The translations under genes and the position numbers were made by a program. From Paenibacillus antibioticophila (lineage in GTDB: Bacteria > Bacillota > Bacilli > Paenibacillales > Paenibacillaceae): a stretch of DNA of 64,000 nt. Within the stretch, counting starts at the first letter, position 1, and each line of letters opens with the position of its first letter. The stretch lies in NCBI RefSeq assembly GCF_000455265.1, contig NZ_HG005139.1, positions 2,573,480-2,637,479 on the forward strand, written 5' to 3'. A model generated the notes under the pieces. The model saw only the letters and a program-made list of their open reading frames with translations, searched no databases and was not told where the DNA came from. This document shows, piece after piece, positions 35,501-44,718 of the stretch.

Positions 35501-36527
35501 GGTAGAGCTCCTCCAAGTAATCCTGAAGCGAGCGGGAAAATAACTGTCCTCGCAGCTCGGTTACAGATTTCTTGACATCGTCCCGCAGCCTTTTTACCCG
35601 TTCCTGCAAATCAGGATCCGTCTGATCCTTCTTGCAAGGCTTCAGCTTGCCGAAGCCTGCTCCAAGGAATCTTTCTTGCAATCCAGTCCATCCGTCAGCT
35701 TCCGAAGCTGCAGCCTGCAGGCTGGCGATGAGAGCCATATCCTCCCGCAGCGTATCCGCATAAGGGGCTGGGCCGCCGGGAGACAAAGCCAGCGCTTCAG
35801 CCTGTCGAAGCACATCGGCAGCGTCGTCCAGAATAATCAAAGCATCCTTCAGCAGGCTCGACAGCCAGCCGCTGCCCTCCAGTTCGGCCAGATCAGCCGG
35901 ACGAAACGCAGCTGCAGCCTGACGCAGCCAGTGCTCGGGCCAGGATTGACTGCGGGAAAATTCATACAGCTTCTGAACGAGCACGAACACCTCGGAATCG
36001 CTGCGCTCTCCGCTAAACCAATCTACCAGCGTCAGAAAGTCGCCGCCCTCCTCCTCTTCGGCATACTTTTCCTCGAACAGGCCCTCCAGCACTTCCTGGC
36101 GAAGCAATACGGCCTCACTCTCTGACGCAATCCGGAAGCCGGGATCAAGCGGGATAAGCGTGTAATGCCGCTGAATCACTTCCATGCAAAAGGAATGAAG
36201 CGTGGTGATCGAGGCTCGGCCAAGCATGGCCAGTTGCCGGGACAAATGCTCGCTTCCCGGGTCACGCTCCAGCTCCCGCTCTAATGCCTCGCGGATGCGC
36301 TGCCTCATTTCCGAGGCCGCAGCTTTGGTGAAGGTTGCTACCAGCAGCCTGTCTACACTTAAGGGCTGGTCGGCAGCCGCCAGCTTGCGGATAATCCGTT
36401 CTACCAGCACAGCCGTCTTTCCTGAGCCGGCTGCAGCGGCAACCAGCATATCCCCACCGGAGAGAGAGATCGCATTCCACTGATCATCACTCCAGTAGCT
36501 ATCTTGAGGCTTCGGTATCCTATTCAT
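32553..36527 (-). CDS. addA: Helicase-exonuclease AddAB, subunit AddA
   Basis: ATG at 36527 (MNRIPKPQDSYWSDDQWNAI) is preferred because AGGAGCAGGG precedes it and it overlaps the addB stop as ATGA. The 1324-residue protein is a UvrD-type superfamily 1 helicase. It has Walker A AAAAGSGKTAV (30-40), DEYQDTN, the Q-motif-like GDVKQSIYRFR and IMTIHKSKGLEFPVVFV. A C-terminal RecB-type nuclease with VILLDYKSDK near residue 1260 completes it. AddAB resects double-strand breaks up to Chi for RecA loading. A poorly conserved Glu/Ser/Ala-rich insert lies around 540-580. Confidence 0.96.
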   Translation of the reverse strand: MNRIPKPQDSYWSDDQWNAISLSGGDMLVAAAAGSGKTAVLVERIIRKLAAADQPLSVDRLLVATFTKAAASEMRQRIREALERELERDPGSEHLSRQLAMLGRASITTLHSFCMEVIQRHYTLIPLDPGFRIASESEAVLLRQEVLEGLFEEKYAEEEEGGDFLTLVDWFSGERSDSEVFVLVQKLYEFSRSQSWPEHWLRQAAAAFRPADLAELEGSGWLSSLLKDALIILDDAADVLRQAEALALSPGGPAPYADTLREDMALIASLQAAASEADGWTGLQERFLGAGFGKLKPCKKDQTDPDLQERVKRLRDDVKKSVTELRGQLFSRSLQDYLEELYLAAPLMEGLAELVIEFGERYKKEKMERGWLDFSDLEHYCLQILRHPDSTPAMTMPSEAAREYQLQYEEVLLDEYQDTNTVQEDIVRLIARQSPGNRFMVGDVKQSIYRFRLAEPGLFLEKYRSYGGDFTGSGLRIDLARNFRSRREVVDAVNLLFRQIMNEGVAEIAYDNRAELVYGEGYENLNEGSDYRPELLLLDRKASASSSSEEAAGDLTNTVSPVSGSNDKSIEENEVEPEAVRLEARAIARRIRELTGQTGLPPLQVYDKQLKRLRPAEYRDMVILLRSTLSWAPIMIEELRIEGIPAYGELNQGYFQASEVETMLSLLQVIDNPLQDIPLAAVLRSPVFGLSEEELAQVRLTLPSGSFYEAVLSAASGDQMDATALDKLKLFLEQLDDWRNLASEGDLGHLIRAIYRDTGLQDWALGLPGGHLRQANLQALHDRAIAYEKATSSRGLFRFLRYLERLRENGGDLGAASASGSLEQAVQIMTIHKSKGLEFPVVFVAGLSKMFNRQDLNARFLIHKELGFGPKLVDSIRRVSYPMLPNLAIRRRALMELLAEEMRVLYVALTRPKDKLILISAVKDLSKTIEGWGSVMDIREEQLPDYLLAGARSYLDWIGPSLIRTPSAVELRRWAGLSETASGVLADTASEWLIRAESGLTEPDSTHAAVDHQEAAATAELADGTAAPSDQPFMPGEHSVLDRLLSDEAPFWLHHVNKEADEQVKAALSWSYPYHEDTMLPAKTTVTELKSYEALNSDESPAVDILTPPPALSAEDSEPSLPEFQLQLRRPRFMEQNRLTPTERGTAYHTLMQHISFEGEETAESLRSLLNQLVERQIMTSEQISGINLEYIIQFRNSPLGMALRQADWIRREMPFSFGLPASRAHRRLHQLQPQGNKELEPNEGEETVLVQGVIDCLFQVDGRVILLDYKSDKVLPHRGGVAALTESYRFQLELYAEALEKITGMPVDEKWLFFFDSGDAVQL

Positions 36528-39500
36528 TGGCCCTGCTCCTCCTCTCTTCCGGGTTGTCCAAGCATGCTCCAAAGCTCTTCCTTGCCCGGCTTGTTAAGCA
36601 CTTTATAGCTGCCGTCCAGCCCTTCATCAAACCGGCATACCGGTTTGAACTGGCAATAAGTACATGCTGTTTCTGCCGCTATTTTATACGGGGTTATTTG
36701 AACCTCGCCATCCGTAATTCGGGTTCCGATATCCACAACCTTATGACGCACAGAGCTTAATAGGCCCTGCCATTGCTCCAGCGTTGCCACGGAGGCCGTG
36801 CTATAGAAGCTGCCATCGCTTTTGACGGCTACAGGCAGTATGTCCGAATACCCCTTCTCTAGCTGCCCGTCCATCCGGGCAATGACCTCGCGATCTGCAA
36901 GCAGCAGGCCTTTCATTTTGAACCGTTTCAGCATTTCGCTGTAGGCTTCCTCTTCACTAAGTCCGTTACTGCTCTGAAGCAATGGATTATGGACATGAAA
37001 ATACAACGTTCCAGCCGGAAGCGCCGGCCGGCCGAGCCACATTTCCGCCGAGCTGAGCAACACATCCAGATAGGTCAGCATCTGCAGGGATAGTCCGTAA
37101 TACACCTCATGCAGCTTCAAATCCGTCTGGCTGGATTTATAATCAATAACCCGAAGCAGCACGCCTTCTTCCCCTTCGGACATATCGACCCGGTCGATTC
37201 GTCCTACAATCTCCATCACGCAGCCGTTTGGAAGCTCAAAGGTCAGCGGCGGAAGCGGGCGGCCCGGGCCAAAATCGAGCTCGAGTCCGATGGGCTCGAA
37301 GCTGCCTCTTCGAGACTGCTCGCCGAGGATAACCGATGCCCGTCCAACAATTTGCTTTAACTTGCGTTTGATATAGCCATAACGCTTCGTACTGAGCAAA
37401 ATCTCGCCCTGGAGCTTGGGAGCGAGGCGCTCCACGACTGCATCCGCCTCTTGAAGACACTCCTCCGGAGTCAGACTTCCCCAGCTGCGGCCTTGCTCCT
37501 TAAAGGTGACTGCCAGTTGGCTGAGCGCCGAGTGGAATAACTGTCCAATATCCGGAGCCTTGAGCCGATACAGCTGACGTTCCTTAAGCCTTAGACCGTG
37601 GGAAGCAAAATGAGAAAACGGACAAGCCGAAAACTTCTCCATCCGCGACACACTTGTCCGCAGCACTTTGCCATACAGCTTCCTGCTCGTCGCTGGAGCC
37701 AGGCTGTATGCGCGGTTGCGATAATCGAGCGAGCCTACGAGCCTTCTCAACACGCCGCTCCATTCCGGCGATTGATTGTACCAATCCAGTGCGCTCCACC
37801 ATACCGCCGAGACAGGCTGGCCGGTACGCCACGCACGAAGCTGACTGATCAAGCGCGGCAAAGTAGGCACAGGACTGCTTATATAATTTAGCGCAAGCAT
37901 CTCAGCATCATCCGGCACGGGCTCATCCTCAATCTTACGCTCCTGAAGCATGCCTCCGGGGAAGATCGCTTTGATCTGGCGGATCACTTCGGATGGAAGC
38001 AAGGGCTTGCCCTCCTCATCTGCTTGCGGATAGCTAAGCCATAAAGAGCGGCTTGCCGAAGATAGCGCGCTATAAATGAGGAATCGCTCATCAAGCAGCC
38101 TGCGCGTCAGCCCCGGCGCCAGCTCCAATCCAAGCTCGCCAAGCAGGCTGCGCTCCCGGTCACTCAGCAATCCCTCTTCCTGAATCCCTGCGGGCATAAT
38201 ACCTTCGTTAACTCCGAGCAGAAAAACTTGCAGCGCACGACGTGTACGGGTCCGATCCGTACTTCCGATCAGAACCTGATCCAATGCGGGAGGCACCAGT
38301 CCCAGACTGAGCGATTTGATTCCTGTCTCCAGCACCCCTGCAAATGCTTCAGGCGCGAGCTTCTCTTCCCCCATCATCTCGACAATCTGATCAAGCAAAT
38401 CCAGCAGCGCCCCCCATAATTGGCGATGCTCTGCCGCCTGCTGCGGCCGTCCCTTCTCCAGTGCTTGATGCGCCAGAAGATCAAGCCGGTCCGCTGCCGC
38501 GATTGCCTCAAGCAGTCCATACACGGCGAGACACATCTCCCGTGCCGTCTTGGCCTGCTTAAGCGCCTTGTCAAAGGCTGCAAGCGGCGTGACGACCGCA
38601 TTTCGGCAGCGTTCGAGCAGCTTCAGCTTATCCGCAGCGGCACTGGTTCGTCTCTCCTCTGTTTCCTCCAACGATTCGCTCGGTTTAGGCTTCCACGGAC
38701 GACCATCTGTCCAGCGGTAACCCTGAATGCCGCTGGCAAGCACGTAGTTCTCCAATTCGTCCATATCTTCCCGGGTCAGACTATGATCCGCAGGCAGCAA
38801 AAATCCGGTTTTCACACTGCGAAATACATCCTCATACCTCCAGAATTTCAGCACAATGTCCAGAGAAGCCCTGATAAATTCAATCAAAGGATGATGAAGC
38901 AAGCTTTGCTTCTTGTCCGTAAAATAAGGAATTCCATAATCCTCAAATATCGGCCCCATCACCTGTGCATAGTCATCGATATTCCGTACAAAAACAGCAA
39001 TATCTCTATACCTGACGCCTTCCTCACGAACAAGTCGGAGAATTTGCCTAGCGGCTCCATCGACTTCAATCCGCCGGCTGCCGGCATTTAGCAAAACAAC
39101 GTCCTGCTCCAATCCTTGCGGAGGCTTTGCACCCTGCCAAGGCTTTCTTCGTTCGTAAGCCTCCTCGAGATAGGCGAGTGCTTCACTGCCCCGAAACCGC
39201 GGGTACGGACTTGAATTCAAGGTGATGGTCGGCTGTATCTCCGCACCCATCGCTTCCGCCAGCTCCCGAAGCTTGATATAGGTGGAGGCTGTTGCATGGA
39301 ATATATTCAATTCATGAGGCTGTGCACCATCATCATAGGATCGATCCAGCGTCAACGCTACAGTGACGGAATCAACTGTCTTCAGCAATTCACCAAGCGC
39401 CTTATATTCACCAGGGGTAAACGAATGAAATCCGTCAATCCACAGCTTGGCCCCACGCAAATAAGCCGAGTCCTTCGCTCCTTCGGCCAGCTTGACAACA

Positions 39501-40063
39501 TGGTCCTCTGCATCGATGTACAGCCCGGACAGCTCGGCATCAAATTCACGGTACAGCAGGCTCAAATCATGCAGCTTGTCCTGTAATAACGCGTTCTCTC
39601 CCTGAGTAACCGGAGCCGATGTCAGCGCCTCTCGATAGCTGCCTAACAGGTTGAAGTCGGCTTGATGCTTCTTCAGCTCGGTATAAAGCGAATTTAACTC
39701 ATCAATCAGTCCGAGCTGATCACCGCCCTTCCCATATAAACGCAATGCGTCTTTGTGTCTTCGCATAATTTTATAAAGGAGCATCTTCTTGCCTTCATCA
39801 CTGATCGGAACCAACGCAGCCCCGCCAGTCTCCTGCATAACCCGGAGAGCAAGCCGGCGAAAGCCGAGCACCTGCAATCGAACCGTGCCGGAGATGCCGG
39901 GAGCATTCAAAATCGCCTGTTCAATTTGAAATGTCCCTTGTTCCGGAGCAAGCAGAATCATCGGAGGGCCTGTCGGATCCTCGCGCAGCTGTGATGTGAT
40001 ATCCTCCAGAATTTGATGGCTCTTGCCGCTTCCGGAACGGCCGATGATCAATTGCAATGACAT
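36524..40063 (-). CDS. addB: Helicase-exonuclease AddAB, subunit AddB
   Basis: The 1179-residue protein begins MSLQLIIGRSGSGKS with its single Walker A (8-15). It ends with a RecB-type nuclease (LLRVIDYKSSQTDL) and an iron-sulfur cluster. One cluster cysteine is in EKFSACPFSHFA and three are in CTYCQFKPVC (about Cys1134, 1137 and 1143). AddB recognises Chi and cuts the opposite strand to AddA. ATG at 40063 lies behind GGGAGGCAGC. It heads the addBA operon; repeat copy B begins about 120 bp upstream of it. Confidence 0.96.
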   Translation of the reverse strand: MSLQLIIGRSGSGKSHQILEDITSQLREDPTGPPMILLAPEQGTFQIEQAILNAPGISGTVRLQVLGFRRLALRVMQETGGAALVPISDEGKKMLLYKIMRRHKDALRLYGKGGDQLGLIDELNSLYTELKKHQADFNLLGSYREALTSAPVTQGENALLQDKLHDLSLLYREFDAELSGLYIDAEDHVVKLAEGAKDSAYLRGAKLWIDGFHSFTPGEYKALGELLKTVDSVTVALTLDRSYDDGAQPHELNIFHATASTYIKLRELAEAMGAEIQPTITLNSSPYPRFRGSEALAYLEEAYERRKPWQGAKPPQGLEQDVVLLNAGSRRIEVDGAARQILRLVREEGVRYRDIAVFVRNIDDYAQVMGPIFEDYGIPYFTDKKQSLLHHPLIEFIRASLDIVLKFWRYEDVFRSVKTGFLLPADHSLTREDMDELENYVLASGIQGYRWTDGRPWKPKPSESLEETEERRTSAAADKLKLLERCRNAVVTPLAAFDKALKQAKTAREMCLAVYGLLEAIAAADRLDLLAHQALEKGRPQQAAEHRQLWGALLDLLDQIVEMMGEEKLAPEAFAGVLETGIKSLSLGLVPPALDQVLIGSTDRTRTRRALQVFLLGVNEGIMPAGIQEEGLLSDRERSLLGELGLELAPGLTRRLLDERFLIYSALSSASRSLWLSYPQADEEGKPLLPSEVIRQIKAIFPGGMLQERKIEDEPVPDDAEMLALNYISSPVPTLPRLISQLRAWRTGQPVSAVWWSALDWYNQSPEWSGVLRRLVGSLDYRNRAYSLAPATSRKLYGKVLRTSVSRMEKFSACPFSHFASHGLRLKERQLYRLKAPDIGQLFHSALSQLAVTFKEQGRSWGSLTPEECLQEADAVVERLAPKLQGEILLSTKRYGYIKRKLKQIVGRASVILGEQSRRGSFEPIGLELDFGPGRPLPPLTFELPNGCVMEIVGRIDRVDMSEGEEGVLLRVIDYKSSQTDLKLHEVYYGLSLQMLTYLDVLLSSAEMWLGRPALPAGTLYFHVHNPLLQSSNGLSEEEAYSEMLKRFKMKGLLLADREVIARMDGQLEKGYSDILPVAVKSDGSFYSTASVATLEQWQGLLSSVRHKVVDIGTRITDGEVQITPYKIAAETACTYCQFKPVCRFDEGLDGSYKVLNKPGKEELWSMLGQPGREEEQGQ

Positions 40064-40253
40064 GAAGCTGCCTCCCTTGTAGTGACGGTGTACCTGCCCG
40101 TTCGTTTTTCTAACTGTAAATCAGTATAACATACCTTCATCGGATAGGAATATACGTTCCCTCTTTCTACAAGCTGTCATTGCTGCGTACTTGCAGGAAA
40201 ATGTGCAACAGCGGAATATAGCTAGAACATTGGAGGCGAGTTAGAGGGGCAAC

Positions 40254-40372
40254 GTGTGAAGTGTGCTTACGATCGCTGTTGTTCGCGGATTTTTATGATT
40301 GGACCAAGTTCTGGCAAGGGAGAAATCCGCTCTCAAAGGCGAACGCTGACGCTTCTACAGCACACTTCACAC
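40254..40372 (+). repeat. Terminal hairpin module of repeat copy B (addB side)
   Basis: Outer arms GTGTGAAGTGTGCT (40254-40267) and AGCACACTTCACAC (40359-40372) pair perfectly; inner arms are TCGCGGATTT and GAAATCCGC. It matches the 9653-9771 module of copy A but has a different, still fully paired, outer arm. Confidence 0.85.
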
Positions 40373-41295
40373 TTATGCCCTGACTACTTCGCCTTTGCTG
40401 TTCAACTGATACGCAGTTTGCACGTGCCTGCGCCACAGTTGCATTACAGTAAGCTTGCAGCCTGTGGCATGCAAGTAGGATACTCCGCGCGCCAATAGCC
40501 CCCTCCTAACTTCACTTTACTGCCAGCCCCGCCTTAGATTAGGCATCGCGAATGGAAGCCTGCGCGATTCACTTTATGCACAGTCCAATGGAACACCGGC
40601 GCCTGGAGTTGCGTCCAGTCATACGTTGCTTCAACCTTGAGCGGAACGCGGATCTTCGTTATCCGACTGGGCATTCCATTCTTGCTCCGAACTTTACTCG
40701 TCCTACTTGATCAGCCTAATTCCGGTCATGCTCCAGTGAAATTACTTACCTTAAATTTACCATTCGACGCTCAAACCCACTTTTAGTGAAAAAACTTACC
40801 TTAGATTGCCAGTCATTAGCCAAACCCACGTTTTAGTCAACTTTAAGTACAAAAATTTCACTATATTCGCATTTCTATCATTTCCACTAAATTTAGAGTA
40901 ACTTTTTTCACTATATGTGTGTGATCTGTATTTGCATGGGGTCTGCCAACCGTCGTCATGCTGTGAAGTTCCGTACGTTGGAGCTTGGCGCAGTGTGAGA
41001 TCTGCATGATGCGAGGTGTGTGCGTATACGTACTTTGTTGCCATTTTACAGAATCTGCTGGGAATAGTTCTGTGGGTAGTTGTCCATGAACCTACCCCCG
41101 CTGAAGGTGAAATGATTCGCAGTTACTGTTTGTATTGCACCGGCGTCTAGGCACTTCAAATGCCGGATGAACGAGCCGGTAGGTACATGTCGAGGGATTC
41201 GAATGCTAGTCACCGCATGGGCGGCATTGTTAGCTATTAAAGTGCATTCGGCACATACAAAGCCGAACTAAAGAATCTGCGTTAAAAGGGTATAA

Positions 41296-41450
41296 GTGTG
41301 AAGGTTGCTGCAGTAAAGCTTTCAGAAAGAAAGCTACATCGGGAGCATACGCTCGGAGTGGTCGCCTTTGCGAGTGGATTTCTTCCTTGTCAGAACTTAT
41401 TACAATAAGAGAAATCCGCGAGCAACAGCGATCGTAAGCAACCTTCACAC
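41296..41450 (-). repeat. Terminal hairpin module of repeat copy B (rlmI side)
   Basis: Outer arms GTGTGAAGGTTGCT (41296-41309) and AGCAACCTTCACAC (41437-41450) pair perfectly over 14 bp. Inner arms are GAGTGGATTTC and GAAATCCGCG. It corresponds to the 8765-8881 module but has about 38 extra loop bases, including AGCTTTCAGAAAGAAAGCT, itself a small hairpin. Confidence 0.85.
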
Positions 41451-41528
41451 GTTACCCCCGGAACGCAGAAGCAATCTTTAGATGGTTTTATACTGCTGCA
41501 CGCTTGCACGAAACTAGCGGCGAATGGA

Positions 41529-41581
41529 CACAAAAAGAGAGCGCCCGACGGATTCGCGATCATCGGAGCAACTCTCTTTGC
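41529..41581 (-). terminator. Terminator of the RlmI-like gene
   Basis: On the minus strand AAAGAGAG and CTCTCTTT pair around a ~35-base loop that contains an inner CCGA/TCGG stem. The hairpin is followed by TTG. It separates the methyltransferase gene from repeat copy B. Confidence 0.65.
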
Positions 41582-41607
41582 TAATCACTTATGGTAATCA
41601 CTTATAG

Positions 41608-42987
41608 TTAAAACTGCTTGCTTCTTACTTCAAAAATGGCGAACTTCAGATAATGGCCTTCGTCCACGCCAAGAATCTGCGGGTGATCCTTGCCGGCAGC
41701 ACGCCATTCTACAAGGCGCAGAATCTTGCCTGCGTCAGCGGCCGCCTCTTGAATCGTCTCGAGAAAAAGATCAGGGCGCATATGGTATGAGCAGCTGGCA
41801 GTCACCAGATAGCCGCCCTCATTCACCAGCTTCATGCCATGCAGATTGATATCCTTATAGCCTCTGCATGCGCCCTTGACCGCTCCGCGCGTCTTGGCGA
41901 AGGCGGGCGGATCCAGGATGACGACATCCCAGGTTCTGCCGCCTCCGGCCGTCATCGGCACCGAGGTGTCCGCCTTAACGCTACCCGCCGCCCGAAGGCT
42001 CCGCTCATTCAAGCCTTTAACCTGGCTGCGCAAATATTCAAACGCATCGGCAACCACAAACTCGACGCGATCCTCGAAGCCGTTCAGCTCCACATTTTGG
42101 CGGGCACTCTCAATCGCATGCTCGGAAATATCCAGACAGGTGACCTTTTTGGCGCCGTATTTGCAAGCATGAAGCGTGAAGCTGCCCGTATGCGAGAAGC
42201 ACTCCAGCACGGTTGCCCCGTCCCAATAAGGAAATGTGACCTCCTTGCCGTTCCGGTTGACCGGGGCGGTGCGCACGGATCCGTCCTCATTAGGGACCTC
42301 TTGGAGTTCAATCCCGCTCTTTGCTCCCCAGCCGGTCATAAGCGGGGCTGTCGACGCCCGGTTCTCGCGCTGGTCAAAGAAGTAACCGGTCTTCTGTCCT
42401 TGCTCAATGTCTACTGAAATGAGCAGGCCGTTCTCTTTTACCGTCACAAAGCGAGGCGGATTGCCGTAGATCGGCCCCTTGACCTGCTCCAGCCCCTCCA
42501 TTTCCCGGATCGGCACATCGCTGCGTTCATATATCCCTACAGGGTTCATGACCGAGACAAGCGCTTCTACAATGCTGTCCCTGCAACGATCCATGCCGAG
42601 GGTCAGAATTTGTACCACGAGCACCTCGCCGAACCGGTCTACGATCAGGCCAGGCAGGAAGTCCGCTTCTCCATAGACCAGGCGATACGCATCGTCCGCC
42701 ACAAAGCGGTTTCGGTGCAGCAAACACTCCCGGAATCTGCGCTCGAAAAAGGCGGTATCCATCTCCTCCAATTCCAGATACGATACAGCACGCACCGTAA
42801 TCTGCGAGGCAGGATTGTAATAGCCTGTCGCCAGAAAACGCTGGCGATGGTCCATGATCCGCACCAGACTTCCCGGCTGCGGGCCCCCTTCCACCCGTTC
42901 AATCTCATTGTTATAAATCCAGGGGTGCCCCTGCTCCAACCTTTTCTTTCGAGCTTTATGCAAAATTACCGATGCCACACGCTTCAA
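41608..42987 (-). CDS. RlmI-like class I SAM-dependent rRNA methyltransferase, with two inserts
   Basis: An N-terminal PUA domain (about 1-70, GHPWIYNNEIERVEG) is followed by a linker with GEADFLPGLIVDRFG. The methyltransferase domain has GQKTGYFFDQRENR, SAM-binding VLECFSHTGSFTLHA, LDISEHAIESARQN, the DPPAFAKT motif (359-366) and SCSYHM (Cys399). This is the RlmI/YccW plan for 23S rRNA m5C methylation. At 459 residues it is about 60 longer than usual because of inserts at about 214-253 and 325-350. Both lie between conserved blocks. The target base is not proven. ATG at 42987. Confidence 0.88.
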   Translation of the reverse strand: MKRVASVILHKARKKRLEQGHPWIYNNEIERVEGGPQPGSLVRIMDHRQRFLATGYYNPASQITVRAVSYLELEEMDTAFFERRFRECLLHRNRFVADDAYRLVYGEADFLPGLIVDRFGEVLVVQILTLGMDRCRDSIVEALVSVMNPVGIYERSDVPIREMEGLEQVKGPIYGNPPRFVTVKENGLLISVDIEQGQKTGYFFDQRENRASTAPLMTGWGAKSGIELQEVPNEDGSVRTAPVNRNGKEVTFPYWDGATVLECFSHTGSFTLHACKYGAKKVTCLDISEHAIESARQNVELNGFEDRVEFVVADAFEYLRSQVKGLNERSLRAAGSVKADTSVPMTAGGGRTWDVVILDPPAFAKTRGAVKGACRGYKDINLHGMKLVNEGGYLVTASCSYHMRPDLFLETIQEAAADAGKILRLVEWRAAGKDHPQILGVDEGHYLKFAIFEVRSKQF

Positions 42988-43140
42988 CTCCGTTCATCCT
43001 ACTTCAAATCTGATTCTGATAAGCCGCCGTCTTCATTCCTGCTGCTGCCACCGGGGTAACCGCATCCGACACCGGTGAGCATGCAGCCCTAACCACGGGC
43101 ATAAGCTTAGATATAACTTGTACATCCAGGAGGTATTTCC

Positions 43141-44133
43141 TTGGTACGCGACATCATTTTTCCTGTAACCTTCGGTCTGGCCCTTTTCCTGTTCGGAATG
43201 AAGTTAATGGAGGCCTCGCTGCAGGCCTGGGCAGGCCCCCGGCTCATAGCCGGACTCCGGACCTCGACTAAGACACCCTTGACCGGTATGCTGTCCAGCA
43301 CTGTCGTAACGGCCTTGCTTCAGAGCAGTACTGCCGTGACCGTGATGACCATCGGGCTCGTAAATGCCGGCCTGCTCAGTTACGCGCGCACACTGGGAAT
43401 CATTCTAGGGGGCAATATCGGCACCTGTCTGACCACTGAGCTGATCGCCTTGAATATATCACGCTGGGGCCCTGCGCTGGCCGTAGGCTCTATTATCCTA
43501 TGGATCGCTAGCGTCTTGACGGAAGAGCTTTCGCCGCGAGCCGCGATCGCCGCCTGGAGCCACTTGCTTCGCCCGCTGCAGCTTGGCGCGCTGGTGCTCC
43601 TTGGCTTCAGCCTGATCCTGATTGCCATCGCCTGGATGCAATCGATAGGTCCCGCGCTGGAAGCGCGCGGGGTCATCGACTGGCTGCTCGGCCATGCCGG
43701 AGACAGCCTGCTGTGGGGCGCTGCGGCAGGCGCGGTCATCACCGCGCTCATTCACAGCAGCGCCGCCGCCATTGCGATGACTATGGGGCTCACCGCCACC
43801 GGCGTACTTCCGGTGCCGTTCGGGATCGCTATGGTCATCGGCGCCAATGTGGGGACCTGCGTCACGGCCGTGATCGCCGCCATCGGCGGCACAAGGTCCG
43901 GCCGGTTTGTGGCCTGGTCCCACGTATTGCTCAATGTTGCCGGCGCTGTACTGTTCCTGCCGCTCACCCCGCTGCTGGCTGAGGCAAGCGCCTGGATCTC
44001 ATCCGATCCGGCGGCACAGATCGCGCATTCCCAGACCATTTTCAATGTTGTCTGCTCTATACTGGCCCTGCCCGTCTGTTATCTACCCTTGTGGAGCAGG
44101 CTGGACAAGAACATGGTTCCACCCGGGGCATAG
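43141..44133 (+). CDS. Na/Pi cotransporter family protein
   Basis: A 330-residue membrane protein with the inverted-repeat architecture of Na+/phosphate cotransporters. The duplicated signature is TALLQSSTAVTVMTIGLV near residue 58 and TALIHSSAAAIAMTMGL near 201, each followed by a Gly-Asn-rich segment (ILGGNIGTCLTTELIA; MVIGANVGTCVTAVIA). The C-terminal PhoU-like domain seen in longer NptA proteins is missing. The start is TTG at 43141 behind AGGAGG. It lies alone on the plus strand and converges on the Nudix gene with only four bases between stops. Confidence 0.9.
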   Translation: MVRDIIFPVTFGLALFLFGMKLMEASLQAWAGPRLIAGLRTSTKTPLTGMLSSTVVTALLQSSTAVTVMTIGLVNAGLLSYARTLGIILGGNIGTCLTTELIALNISRWGPALAVGSIILWIASVLTEELSPRAAIAAWSHLLRPLQLGALVLLGFSLILIAIAWMQSIGPALEARGVIDWLLGHAGDSLLWGAAAGAVITALIHSSAAAIAMTMGLTATGVLPVPFGIAMVIGANVGTCVTAVIAAIGGTRSGRFVAWSHVLLNVAGAVLFLPLTPLLAEASAWISSDPAAQIAHSQTIFNVVCSILALPVCYLPLWSRLDKNMVPPGA

Positions 44134-44137
44134 GCAG

Positions 44138-44569
44138 CTAGAGCTGAACGCCGAGCATAACCAGCGCCTTTTCCAGAATAAAATCATTATTATCATAGCC
44201 AAATTTCATCTGATTCTCCAAAGCCTCTGCCGGAGAGTACCAGTCGACACTGCGAATCTCCTCCAGTTGGGGCTTCAGTTCTCCGCTCTGATACTCCACC
44301 AGATAATAATGCACTTCTTTATTCACCGCTCCATACGCCGGATGCCGGTAGGTATAAGCAATAATGTCGATCAGCTCTTTGATCCGGCCGTTGACGCCCG
44401 TTTCCTCTTTGATCTCACGAAGAGCCGTCTGCTCTACGGTCTCACCGGGTTCCCGTTTGCCCTTGGCATACGATATCCGGCCGTAGCGATCCCGAATCAA
44501 CTGAATCCGCAGCTCGCCCGCTTCCCGCCAATACACAATGCCTCCTGCGGATATTTCTGTCTCCGGCAT
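44138..44569 (-). CDS. Nudix hydrolase
   Basis: The 143-residue protein contains a perfect Nudix box, G-x5-E-x7-REUxEExGU, from Gly37 to Val59 (GKREPGETVEQTALREIK, then EETGV). The N-terminal ISAGGIVYWREAGELRI resembles the Ap4A-hydrolase/MutT-like group that acts on dinucleoside polyphosphates. The substrate cannot be read from the sequence. It lies downstream of mtaB in the same direction, with a 149-bp gap. Confidence 0.9.
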   Translation of the reverse strand: MPETEISAGGIVYWREAGELRIQLIRDRYGRISYAKGKREPGETVEQTALREIKEETGVNGRIKELIDIIAYTYRHPAYGAVNKEVHYYLVEYQSGELKPQLEEIRSVDWYSPAEALENQMKFGYDNNDFILEKALVMLGVQL

Positions 44570-44638
44570 CTCTGCTCCCTCCTGGCCTTACCTGACTCCA
44601 GAGCCATATCGGCCTGGGCCATGATTGGCAACAAGGAC

Positions 44639-44658
44639 TTCAGCCCGCCTGGGCTGAA
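44639..44658. other. Perfect hairpin in the mtaB-Nudix gap
   Basis: TTCAGCCC-GCCT-GGGCTGAA is an 8-bp perfect stem with a four-base loop, without a T-run. It lies 60 bases after the mtaB stop and could be an RNA 3'-end stabiliser or weak attenuator. Confidence 0.5.
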
Positions 44659-44718
44659 ATCCCTGTAGAATTCAACTTCTATATCCTATTTACACAATCT
44701 TATTTACACAAAATCCAC

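Larger units (their letters stand above)
40185..41514 (-). repeat. Large non-coding repeat element, copy B (inverted relative to copy A)
   Basis: The 1544-bp gap 40064-41607 has no credible gene. Read on the minus strand from 41514 it follows copy A block by block: GTGCAGCAGTATAAAAC, GCGTTCCGGGGGTAACGTG, CAATACAAACAGTAACTGCG, CTCGCATCATGCAGATCTC, ACAGCATGACGACG and TTGCACATTTT at the far end. The bounding hairpin modules lie at 41296-41450 and 40254-40372. The core repeats the AGTGAAA...TTACCTTA motifs near 40735, 40785, 40840 and 40895. Copy B carries ~140 bases near 40455-40592 that copy A lacks, and its 41296 module has a longer loop. Confidence 0.85.

Noticed and set aside
36202-36483. 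Plus-strand frames opposite addA/addB and other long minus-strand genes
   Set aside because: They are antisense shadows of strongly conserved genes, low in recognisable motifs and without ribosome sites.
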